From Deferribacteraceae bacterium (GTDB lineage: Bacteria > Chrysiogenota > Deferribacteres > Deferribacterales > JAISNW01), in assembly GCA_031285415.1 (NCBI GenBank), contig JAITWF010000008.1:1-10574 (forward strand): 10,574 bases of DNA. The letters run 5' to 3'. The translations under genes were made by a program, and so were the position numbers. Below, one piece after another: positions 1-6,526 of this stretch (position 1 is its first letter; every line of letters starts with the position of its first letter). The notes beneath the pieces are model-generated. The model was not told the DNA's origin. It was given only the letters and a program-made list of their open reading frames with translations, and ran no database searches.

Positions 1-44
1 ATCGTATGATCGTTAAGAAGGATAGGGCGCTGAAAAAGCTTTGT

Positions 45-1316
45 TTAGTCATTTTTTCTAGTCAGTGCTGAAAAGCTGTGTCCACGTAAATCTTCAATAT
101 AAGCGATAGATGAGATCATGTCTGCATGTGCCACAAGGCTCTCTTTGTCGTAATATATAAGGCTGGAGCGCTTTATGAAATCGTATACACCTAAAGGTGA
201 GAAAAATCGCGCTGATCCGCCAGTGGGGAGGACGTGGTTGGGGCCAGCAAAGTAATCCCCCACGGCCTCTGGGGTATAATGCCCCAAAAATATAGCTCCA
301 GCATGTTTGATATATTTCAGTAGCTCGAGTGGCGAATCAACGCATAACTCAAGATGTTCTGGCGCAATCTCATTGGCAACGTCACACGCCTCAACGAGCG
401 AGTCTACAACTATTATAGCGGCAAAATTCCTGATCGACTGCTCAGCGATCTGTTGACGAGGCAGTACTGCAAGCTGACGCTCCACCTCCGCCTCTATCTT
501 TTCTGCCACAGCATGCGATGTAGTGATTGCTATCGCAGAAGCAAGCTCATCATGCTCTGCCTGCGACAGCATATCCGCCGCTACCCATGCAGGGTTGCAC
601 GATTCATCAGCTATCACCAATATCTCGCTAGGCCCTGCCATCATATCTATATCAACGGTGCCAAAAACCATCTTCTTCGCCAAAGCAACATAGATATTCC
701 CAGGACCTACGATCTTATCGACTTTAGGGATCGTATCTGTGCCATATGCCAGTGCCGCCACCGCTTGCGCCCCACCAATCCGATATACCTTATCAACTCC
801 CACAAGGTGCGCCGCCGCAAGCACGACAGGGTTCACAACGCCACCTGGCGTAGGAGTGACCATCACAACCTCATTCACACCTGCAACCTTTGCAGGGATC
901 ACATTCATCAGCACGCTCGACGGATACGACGCCTTGCCCCCAGGCACATAGACCCCTACTCGCTCCAGAGGGGTGATCTGCTGCCCTAACATCACGCCAT
1001 TATCGTTATACGTCCAGCTGCGCTCCCACTGCTTTTCATGAAAGGAGGTGATCCGCTCTTTAGCTGTGATTAATGCTGTTTTAAGATCTTGCGGTAGACT
1101 CTCCCAAGCAGATTCGATCTCCTGCTTGCTGATTAAGAGATCTTCTGCATTGCACTCAAAGCGATCAAAGTTGCTGGTATAGCTAAGCACAGCACGATCG
1201 CCGTTCTCTCGAACGTCTCGCAAGATATTTATGACGGTATCAAGATATTTACCCTCAAATATCTCTCCACGCCTCTTGATTGATTGAAGTTTTTTGTTGA
1301 ATTTGTCTATGATCAT
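45..1316 (-). CDS. hisD: Histidinol dehydrogenase
   Basis: Catalyses the last two steps of histidine synthesis in the cytoplasm: NAD-dependent oxidation of L-histidinol to histidinal and then histidine, with one zinc per active site. The product is 423 aa from the chosen ATG, normal for the family. Visible signatures are VPGGKASYPSSVLMN (about 124-138), GGAQAVAALAYGT (181-193), VGPGNIYVA (203-211) and DMMAGPSEI (224-232). The expected zinc ligands are Q252, H255, D354 and H413, and the catalytic pair is E320-H321 in APEHLEL. The reading frame stays open upstream to a TTG at 1364. I prefer the ATG at 1316 because GAGGGG sits 7 bases before it and the extra 16 residues are not typical of the family. 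The gene stands apart from other his genes here, after an unrelated lipoprotein gene. A strong palindrome overlaps its ribosome binding site and may control it. Confidence 0.97.
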   Translation of the reverse strand: MIIDKFNKKLQSIKRRGEIFEGKYLDTVINILRDVRENGDRAVLSYTSNFDRFECNAEDLLISKQEIESAWESLPQDLKTALITAKERITSFHEKQWERSWTYNDNGVMLGQQITPLERVGVYVPGGKASYPSSVLMNVIPAKVAGVNEVVMVTPTPGGVVNPVVLAAAHLVGVDKVYRIGGAQAVAALAYGTDTIPKVDKIVGPGNIYVALAKKMVFGTVDIDMMAGPSEILVIADESCNPAWVAADMLSQAEHDELASAIAITTSHAVAEKIEAEVERQLAVLPRQQIAEQSIRNFAAIIVVDSLVEACDVANEIAPEHLELCVDSPLELLKYIKHAGAIFLGHYTPEAVGDYFAGPNHVLPTGGSARFFSPLGVYDFIKRSSLIYYDKESLVAHADMISSIAYIEDLRGHSFSALTRKND

Positions 1317-1319
1317 CGA

Positions 1320-1358
1320 TTTGCCCCTCACTACTATATTACAGTAGTAGGGGGCAAA
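1320..1358 (-). promoter_or_regulatory. Palindrome over the hisD ribosome binding site and possible promoter
   Basis: Arms of 16 bases at 1320-1335 and 1343-1358 (slightly offset outer ends) surround the 7-base centre ATATTAC on the plus strand. Fourteen of 16 positions match. In minus-strand RNA one of the two mismatches becomes a U-G wobble. The 3' arm contains the hisD Shine-Dalgarno GAGGGG (plus 1324-1329), and the ATG follows 3 bases after the stem. A possible sigma-70 promoter overlaps it on the minus strand: TTGAAT (plus 1359-1364), a 17-base spacer, then TAATAT (plus 1336-1341) in the palindrome centre. It could be an RNA hairpin hiding the ribosome binding site or a DNA operator; the sequence does not decide which. 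Confidence 0.55.
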
Positions 1359-1390
1359 ATTCAATAAGGAATTAAAGACTGTATATTCGG

Positions 1391-1418
1391 AATTCCCCTT
1401 CGCAAGCGTTGGGGAATT
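1391..1418. terminator. Stem-loop between the lipoprotein gene and hisD, possible terminator
   Basis: A perfect 8-bp stem, AATTCCCC (1391-1398) with GGGGAATT (1411-1418), encloses a loop with a further 3-bp CGC/GCG pairing. It starts 3 bases after the lipoprotein stop codon, on the minus strand. There is no clear T-run after it in the direction of transcription, although an A-rich stretch precedes it. It may be a weak terminator or an mRNA-end stabilising hairpin. Confidence 0.4.
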
Positions 1419-1421
1419 TTA

Positions 1422-1988
1422 TTATCTTGGAAACTCTGCCTCGATAGCAGCATCCAACTCATCCTGAGCTTTCTGTGCCTGAAACTCTTGCCATAAGGCG
1501 TTCTCGTTGCCGTAGCTAGATGTTATAGAGCTTTTCAAAAACTCTTGAACCACACGTGGGTCAGAGGCGATAAGCACATATAGCTCGTTGCATGGCGACT
1601 GCCACATAGCACGCTGCGTTGTACCAGATAAAGTCTGGCTTGCGAGCTGTTTAGATACACTAGAGGTAACTTTATCGACAGTTTCATCGTCGCCGATACC
1701 TGTCACCTGTGTGAAATCTTTCAGCATATTGTTCACCTTTACGCTTATAGAGCGAGCCATCTCATCTCTAGCGTTTGCAACTGCCGCTGTGCGTGCAAAC
1801 TGAATGCCAGCTTTAGAGAGCTGCGCAGCACCAACAGCTGTCAATCCGCCCTCTGCTCCACCCAGAATAACCCACTCTGGCGCACCAACGAAGCACTGGT
1901 TGGCAACTGGCTGGACAATCTCCTCTTTAGGGGCACAGCCAAACGCTGTAAGTATCGCAATAGCTGATATTATGATCACCTTTTTCAT
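1422..1988 (-). CDS. LPP20-family lipoprotein
   Basis: A predicted lipid-anchored envelope protein of 188 aa. The N-terminus is MKK, a hydrophobic stretch (residues 4-16), then AFGC with Cys18 as the likely lipidation site. Ala at +2 would send it to the outer membrane under the E. coli Lol rule. The lipobox is imperfect, with Ala rather than Leu at -3. Residues about 36-145 (PEWV, a Gly/Ala-rich stretch, then an AR-rich helix AANARDEMARSI-like and a C-terminal ELYVLIASDP strand) match the general layout of LPP20 lipoproteins, whose function is poorly known. The ATG at 1988 is chosen because AAGGAG lies 7 bases upstream; a longer frame reaches 2009 without such a site. It lies 62 bases after glyQ and may have its own promoter. 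Family call is moderately sure; function is not known. Confidence 0.75.
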   Translation of the reverse strand: MKKVIIISAIAILTAFGCAPKEEIVQPVANQCFVGAPEWVILGGAEGGLTAVGAAQLSKAGIQFARTAAVANARDEMARSISVKVNNMLKDFTQVTGIGDDETVDKVTSSVSKQLASQTLSGTTQRAMWQSPCNELYVLIASDPRVVQEFLKSSITSSYGNENALWQEFQAQKAQDELDAAIEAEFPR

Positions 1989-2019
1989 CTCAATTCTCCT
2001 TCTATACAAATTCTACCAT

Positions 2020-2048
2020 AAGGTAGCATAGGTTATACAGATTGTCAA
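2020..2048 (-). promoter_or_regulatory. Possible sigma-70 promoter for the lipoprotein gene
   Basis: A perfect -35 hexamer TTGACA (minus strand, plus 2043-2048) begins just after the glyQ stop codon. A 17-base spacer leads to TACCTT (plus 2020-2025), which matches only three of six bases of the -10 consensus. A small inverted repeat CTACC/GGTAG (2013-2017 and 2022-2026) overlaps the -10. The weak -10 makes this tentative. Confidence 0.3.
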
Positions 2049-2050
2049 AT

Positions 2051-2920
2051 TTACTTAGCCAACAGTGGATGTCCCATCTCCTCACGCAGCGCCACAAACC
2101 GCTCCGCACACATCTTCGCCATAGCTCGCACCCTGCCAATATAGCCTGTACGCTCCGTTACAGAGATAGCATTGCGTGCATCCAATAGGTTAAATGCATG
2201 GCTACACTTCAATGTATAATCGTACGCAGGAAGCACAAGCCCCTCACCCACGAGGTGTTTGCACTCCTTCTCATACATATCAAAGAGCTGGAAGAGCATA
2301 GCTACATCCGCCTTTTCAAAGTTATGTTTCGAGTATTGCACCTCGTTCTGGTGATAAACCTGACCGTAGGTGACGTTCTTATTCCACTTTATATCGTAGA
2401 CAGAGTTTACCCCTTGCAGGTACATCGTAATTCGTTCAAGTCCGTAGGTGATCTCGCCTGTGACAGGTTTCAGATCTATACCGCCAGCCTGCTGAAAGTA
2501 TGTAAACTGCGTAATCTCCATACCATCTAGCCATACCTCCCAGCCAAGCCCCCACGCACCAAGCGTTGGCGACTCCCAATCATCCTCCACAAAGCGTATA
2601 TCGTGCTGTAGCGGATCGATATTAAGAGCCTTGAGGCTATTCAGATAAAGCTCCTGAATATTATCTGGCGACGGTTTCAAAGCCACCTGAAACTGATAGT
2701 AGTGCTGCAAACGGTTTGGATTCTCGCCGTATCTGCCATCTGTTGGGCGGCGGCTAGGCTCCACATATGCGGCGTTCCACGGCTCTGGCCCTAGACACAT
2801 CAGGAAGGTTGCAGGGTTAAATGTCCCTGCTCCCACCTCTATATCGTACGGCTGATAGACTAAACATCCATAATTAGCCCAATATCTTTGCAAATTTAAT
2901 ATTACGTCTTGAAAGTACAT
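2051..2920 (-). CDS. glyQ: Glycyl-tRNA synthetase alpha subunit
   Basis: The catalytic alpha chain of the heterotetrameric bacterial glycyl-tRNA synthetase, which needs the beta chain GlyS to charge tRNA-Gly with glycine. At 289 aa it is full length. Typical blocks are all present: QPYDIEVGAGTFNP (23-36), YVEPSRRPTDGRYGENPNR (52-70), KPSPDNIQELYL (82-93), RFVEDDWESPTLGAWGLGWEVW (109-130) and TQFTYFQQAGG (137-147). Position 41 is Met where relatives I recall have Arg (FLR-x-LGPEP). The start ATG has AAGGGAG at plus 2926-2932. No glyS follows: the next gene codes for a lipoprotein, so the beta subunit must lie elsewhere. The 121-bp hairpin element ends 13 bases before the ATG. Confidence 0.97.
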   Translation of the reverse strand: MYFQDVILNLQRYWANYGCLVYQPYDIEVGAGTFNPATFLMCLGPEPWNAAYVEPSRRPTDGRYGENPNRLQHYYQFQVALKPSPDNIQELYLNSLKALNIDPLQHDIRFVEDDWESPTLGAWGLGWEVWLDGMEITQFTYFQQAGGIDLKPVTGEITYGLERITMYLQGVNSVYDIKWNKNVTYGQVYHQNEVQYSKHNFEKADVAMLFQLFDMYEKECKHLVGEGLVLPAYDYTLKCSHAFNLLDARNAISVTERTGYIGRVRAMAKMCAERFVALREEMGHPLLAK

Positions 2921-2933
2921 TACTTCTCCCTTG

Positions 2934-3054
2934 AAACTCGTTTATATTGCGTATCGCTGCGTTATTTTTCAAAACTAAATCCTCATGTACCAACAAGTAC
3001 ACTGCGGTTTAGTTTTGAAAAGCCGCCTTGCGCTACATCAATCTAAACAAGTTT
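2934..3054. repeat. 121-bp hairpin repeat, copy 1
   Basis: A long imperfect palindrome. The left arm is 2934-2990, the loop CAACAA 2991-2996 and the right arm 2997-3054. Best-paired parts are the inner GTAC, the 14-base TTTTCAAAACTAAA block and the outer TTTA/ATT and GTA-CGC segments, with an internal loop near 2982-2985 and a one-base bulge. It is nearly identical to 6527-6647 in reverse orientation; outside the 6-base loop I count six differences. It lies between argG and glyQ and ends two bases before the glyQ ribosome binding site. No protein or known element name can be given. Confidence 0.9.
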
Positions 3055-3086
3055 CTATTCCTTCGACAAACTTTAAAAAACACGTC

Positions 3087-3107
3087 ATTGCGGACTCGAT
3101 CCGCAAT
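3087..3107. repeat. Short hairpin downstream of argG, REP-like or terminator
   Basis: A perfect 8-bp stem ATTGCGGA/TCCGCAAT with the 5-base loop CTCGA. It begins 10 bases after the argG stop on the minus strand, and six Ts follow six bases beyond the stem, so it could help end arg transcription. The flanking pattern CGTCATTGCGG...CCGCAATCCAG resembles short dispersed hairpin repeats seen in many bacterial genomes. Only one copy is in this window. Confidence 0.5.
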
Positions 3108-3117
3108 CCAGAATAAA

Positions 3118-4329
3118 TTATTTTTTACGACGTGCGTTAGCAACAAGCGGTAGCGCATGCAGCTTAATAAATCCGCTCGCGTCCGCCTGATTATACGCCC
3201 CACCATCGTCATCCATCGATACAACTTTCATATTGTATAATGAATAATCCGACGAGCGAGATAGTATCGTAATGTTCCCTTTATATAGCTCCAGCTTTAC
3301 CTTGCCAGTCACATACTTTTGCGACTCATTCAGTAGCGCAAGCATACACTCCATCTCTGATGAGTACCAATAGCCTGAATAGACACGCTCGGCGAATCTT
3401 GGCATAAGCGTCTCTTTCAGCTGAATCACGCTCCCCTCAAGGGTTAGCCCCTCTAAATCTCTGTGAGCGGATATCAGGATCGCTCCGCCTGGAGTCTCAT
3501 ATACGCCACGAGATTTCATCCCCACATAGCGGCTCTCCACCATATCGATACGTCCTACGCCGTTGCGTCCGCCGATCTTATTCAGCTCCATCAGCATATT
3601 ATATGGCGAAAGTGTTTTACCGTTAAGTTTAACAGCTATACCCTTCTCAAAATCAAGCTCGATGATCTCCCCTTTATCTGGAGCGTCTTTAGGGCTGACA
3701 GAGTATTCAAACATCTCCACTGGCGGCGTAGCGGCAGGATCCTCCAGTATGCCAGCTTCAAAGCTGATATGAAGGACGTTTTCATCGCTAGACCACGGCT
3801 TCTTTACAGTAGCCTTCACAGGGATCCCATGCTCCTGAGCAAACTCCATCGCCTCTACACGCCCCTTGATCTTATTGAAGAACTCGGGGATACGCCAAGG
3901 CACGATAGCCTTTAGCTCTGGGTCGAGAGCCGCCATCGTCAGCTCGAAGCGCACCTGATCGTTACCTTTACCTGTAGCACCGTGTGCAATATACTTTGCA
4001 CCAGTCTTATGAGCTATATCCACAAGCCCCTTCGCAATGATCGGGCGAGCAAGGGAGGTGCCAAGCATATATCTACCCTCATAGAGGGCGTTAAACTGAA
4101 TCGAAGGGAATACGAAATCTCTTACGAACTCCTCTTTCAGATCGCCGATGAAAAACTCCTTTGCGCCGCTAGCTTTCGCCTTTGCCTCTAGCACCGATAG
4201 ATCATCACCCTGCCCAACATCTGCCACAAACGCTACAACATCATAGCCTTGCAGATCAAGCCATTTCAAGATCACAGATGTGTCGAGCCCACCAGAATAT
4301 GCCAATACAACTTTATCACGAGTACTCAT
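3118..4329 (-). CDS. argG: Argininosuccinate synthase
   Basis: A cytoplasmic enzyme that joins citrulline and aspartate using ATP to give argininosuccinate, the penultimate step of arginine synthesis. The 403-aa length is typical. Key signatures are the N-terminal PP-loop SGGLDTS (12-18), the DVGQ block (37-40), YEGRYMLGTSLARP (83-96) and HGATGKGNDQVRFE (116-129). The ATG at 4329 starts MSTRDKVVLAYSGG, as expected for the family, with a GGGGG run about 9 bases upstream. The frame is open to a TTG at 4398, but those 23 extra residues run through stem-loop sequence and look non-coding. It lies about 110 bases after argF. No argH follows; the cluster ends here with a hairpin and repeat copy 1. 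Confidence 0.98.
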   Translation of the reverse strand: MSTRDKVVLAYSGGLDTSVILKWLDLQGYDVVAFVADVGQGDDLSVLEAKAKASGAKEFFIGDLKEEFVRDFVFPSIQFNALYEGRYMLGTSLARPIIAKGLVDIAHKTGAKYIAHGATGKGNDQVRFELTMAALDPELKAIVPWRIPEFFNKIKGRVEAMEFAQEHGIPVKATVKKPWSSDENVLHISFEAGILEDPAATPPVEMFEYSVSPKDAPDKGEIIELDFEKGIAVKLNGKTLSPYNMLMELNKIGGRNGVGRIDMVESRYVGMKSRGVYETPGGAILISAHRDLEGLTLEGSVIQLKETLMPRFAERVYSGYWYSSEMECMLALLNESQKYVTGKVKLELYKGNITILSRSSDYSLYNMKVVSMDDDGGAYNQADASGFIKLHALPLVANARRKK

Positions 4330-4363
4330 ATATAATAACCCCCAAAATATTCTAAAGTTGAGT

Positions 4364-4442
4364 GCAGGCGGACATGCGCCGCCGCAACGAATCCCCAAAG
4401 GAAGGGGATGGTAGAAGGGGAAACCTTGCGTTGCCCCTTCTA
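4364..4442 (-). promoter_or_regulatory. Three tandem stem-loops between argF and argG
   Basis: In minus-strand order: stem A, a perfect 9-bp TAGAAGGGG/CCCCTTCTA (plus 4412-4420 with 4434-4442), which includes the argF stop codon; stem B, ATCCCC/GGGGAT (4391-4396 with 4404-4409); and stem C, a 7-bp GC-rich stem with a bulged A (4364-4371 with 4379-4385). GAAGGGG occurs twice (4401-4407 and 4414-4420), so the first arm of stem A could pair with either copy, and the second choice would break stem B. No T-run follows, so a simple terminator is unlikely. Possible roles are an attenuator-like switch, mRNA processing or stability, or a remnant repeat. Confidence 0.5.
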
Positions 4443-5357
4443 TCGATAGGTATCCACCATTATCGCCTTCTGCACGTGCAATCTATTTTCCGCCTCGTCA
4501 AAAACGACCGAAGCTTTTGATTCAAACAGCTCCTCCGTGACCTCTTCGCCTAGGTGGGCTGGGAGGCAGTGCATAAAGATCGCCTCTGGCGAAGCAAGAG
4601 ACATTAACCCTCTATTTACCTGATACGGAGCCAAAATTTCAGCCTTGCGAGCGGCGTCGGACTCCTGCCCCATACTCGCCCACACATCGGTAGTCACCAC
4701 ATGTGCGCCGATTACAGCCACCTTCGGGTCAGAGGTGACGACGATCTTGCCACCTGTCTTTTTCGCCTCATCCATAGCGGTCTTTACAAACTCTTTATTC
4801 GGTTCACAGCCCACAGGAGAGGCGATAGCAAGCTCGAAGCCGAAGCGTGCCGCAGCATTTAGCCACGAATGGGCGATATTATTGCCATCACCGATATACG
4901 CTACCTTTATCTTGTCAAATGTATTAAACCGCTCATACGCAGTCATAACATCTGCCATAATTTGGCATGGGTGAAACTCGTCTGTCAAGCCATTTATTAC
5001 AGGGATAGAGGCGTACTTTGCAAGCTCCTCTACCTTGCTATGACCATAAGTGCGGATCATAATGCCCGACACGTAGCGTGATAGCACTCGCGCTGTATCC
5101 TTCACACTCTCCCCCCTGCCAAGCTGTATATCAGCAGAGGATAGAAAGAGCGGATAGCCGCCAAGCTCCGTCACACCCACCTCAAACGATACCCTTGTGC
5201 GTGTAGAGGATTTTTCGAAGATCAGCGCAATACTCTTGCCCTGTAAATGTTTGTTTGGCACTGTATATCGCTGCTTTTTCAGCTCTATAGCGTTATGGAT
5301 GAGCTGACGTAGCTCCTCTGTATCTCGATCCAAAATAGTTAAAAAATCTCGTTTCAT
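4440..5357 (-). CDS. argF: Ornithine carbamoyltransferase
   Basis: Transfers the carbamoyl group of carbamoyl phosphate to ornithine, giving citrulline, in the cytoplasm. The product is 305 aa, the usual size for a catalytic chain that forms trimers. The carbamoyl-phosphate motif S-T-R-T-R is at 51-55, HPCQ at 129-132, the ornithine-binding DVWASMGQE at 224-232 (SMG loop) and HCLPA at 263-267. These mark it as an ornithine rather than aspartate transcarbamoylase. Its ATG overlaps the argD stop as ATGA, and GAGGT lies 7 bases upstream inside argD, so the two are translationally coupled. The stop codon lies in the base of a 9-bp stem-loop. Confidence 0.97.
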   Translation of the reverse strand: MKRDFLTILDRDTEELRQLIHNAIELKKQRYTVPNKHLQGKSIALIFEKSSTRTRVSFEVGVTELGGYPLFLSSADIQLGRGESVKDTARVLSRYVSGIMIRTYGHSKVEELAKYASIPVINGLTDEFHPCQIMADVMTAYERFNTFDKIKVAYIGDGNNIAHSWLNAAARFGFELAIASPVGCEPNKEFVKTAMDEAKKTGGKIVVTSDPKVAVIGAHVVTTDVWASMGQESDAARKAEILAPYQVNRGLMSLASPEAIFMHCLPAHLGEEVTEELFESKASVVFDEAENRLHVQKAIMVDTYR

Positions 5358-6508
5358 AGAAATGACCTCATTACCTTTTCTGCAATATTTGCACCCTGCT
5401 CAAGCTCGTCCATCGTCGCAGTTAACGGTGGATAAAATCTTACAGACTTTTCGCCACCAGCGATCAACACTAGCCCCTCATCTAACGCCTTTCTTATAAA
5501 ATCCTTATTGAGTATCGGCAGCTCTACGCCCACCATCAAGCCCTTCCCTCGCACGCTTGCCTCCAGGATCTCTAATCGCTTCTTCAACATAAGCTGAAAT
5601 GCTAGCCCCTTCTCTGTAACACTATTCAGAAATCCATCTGCCAGCATAATATCCAGCACCCCGTGCGCCACCGCACATGCGAGGAGGTTCCCGCCGAAGG
5701 TGCTACCGTGCGTGCCTGGGGTGAATAGATCAGCAATCTCTGGCTTTGCGGCGAACGCACCCATAGGAAGACCGTTTGCGATCGCCTTCGCCATCGTCAT
5801 TATATCAGGGGTAACGCCGAAATGCTCATACGCAAAGAGCTTCCCTGTACGCCCAAAGCCTGTTTGCACCTCATCGAAGATCAGGAGTGCCTTGTATTTA
5901 TCCGCCAACTCTCGTAACTTTTTTACATATTCAATATTAGCAGGCAGAACGCCAGATTCACCCTGATAAAGCTCTAGCATAACGGCGCAAACATCGCCCT
6001 TTGATAGCTCACTCTCCACTGTAGCGATATCGTTGTACGGCGCATATGTAAAGAATGGAGCGATCGGCTCGAAGCCGCTCTGAACCTTCTTCTGTGCTGT
6101 AGCACTCAAAGTGGTATAGGTTCTGCCGTGGAAGCCATCGTTCATTGTAATAATTCTAGGCTTTGCGCCAGCATGCACCTTATTATTGTAGATACGTGCA
6201 AGCTTTATAGCTCCCTCGTTCGCCTCTGCGCCAGAGTTGCAGAAGAATACCTTGCCGCCAAACGACGCCTTGGAGATACGCTCTGCCAGATCCTCTACTA
6301 TCTTATTAGGAAATAGATTAGAGGTATGCCACAGTTTATCCGCCTGCCCCTTTAAACAGTTTAGCAGATGCGGATTACCATGCCCTAGGTTCGACACCGA
6401 TATGCCGCAACCGAAATCTATATACCGCTTGCCTGTATCGTCGTAAAGGTATGTCCCTTCGCCCTTAATGAATCTGTAATTGTACGGTGCATAAGTATTC
6501 ATCAACAT
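5354..6508 (-). CDS. argD: Acetylornithine aminotransferase
   Basis: A PLP-dependent class III aminotransferase. In arginine synthesis it converts N-acetylglutamate semialdehyde to N-acetylornithine with glutamate, and some family members also serve lysine synthesis. The protein is 384 aa from the chosen start. Motifs are NSGAEANEGAIKLAR (91-105), GFHGRT (125-130), FDEVQTGFGRTG (211-222, D212 facing the PLP ring), the Schiff-base Lys241 in MAKAIANGLPMGA, and GSTFGGN (268-274). The segment at 179-186 reads ELYQGESG where EPIQGEGG is common. The ATG at 6508 has AAGGAG 6 bases upstream. The frame stays open to a TTG at 6553, but that stretch is repeat copy 2 and is unlikely to be translated. No ArgR-type operator or clear promoter could be seen, so it may be read from the gsp operon or from within the repeat. 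Confidence 0.96.
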   Translation of the reverse strand: MLMNTYAPYNYRFIKGEGTYLYDDTGKRYIDFGCGISVSNLGHGNPHLLNCLKGQADKLWHTSNLFPNKIVEDLAERISKASFGGKVFFCNSGAEANEGAIKLARIYNNKVHAGAKPRIITMNDGFHGRTYTTLSATAQKKVQSGFEPIAPFFTYAPYNDIATVESELSKGDVCAVMLELYQGESGVLPANIEYVKKLRELADKYKALLIFDEVQTGFGRTGKLFAYEHFGVTPDIMTMAKAIANGLPMGAFAAKPEIADLFTPGTHGSTFGGNLLACAVAHGVLDIMLADGFLNSVTEKGLAFQLMLKKRLEILEASVRGKGLMVGVELPILNKDFIRKALDEGLVLIAGGEKSVRFYPPLTATMDELEQGANIAEKVMRSFL

Positions 6509-6514
6509 AAGCTG

Positions 6515-6520
6515 CTCCTT
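6515..6520 (-). promoter_or_regulatory. argD ribosome binding site
   Basis: AAGGAG on the minus strand, six bases before the ATG at 6508. It decides the argD start against the TTG at 6553, which lies inside the hairpin repeat. Confidence 0.85.
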
Positions 6521-6526
6521 ATATGT

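Noticed and set aside
1..44. Possible gene or terminator downstream of hisD
   Set aside because: Only 44 bases are visible, with no convincing start codon, ribosome binding site or stem-loop.
354..989. Long plus-strand open frame opposite hisD (211 codons)
   Set aside because: It lies wholly antisense to a clear hisD gene, and its Arg/His/Cys-rich product looks like frame shadow.
2198..2530. Plus-strand open frame opposite glyQ
   Set aside because: It is antisense to a conserved gene, has no recognisable domain and shows no ribosome binding evidence.
4330..4398. N-terminal extension of argG from the TTG at 4398
   Set aside because: It runs through the stem-loop region, while the ATG at 4329 gives the family-typical N-terminus and length.
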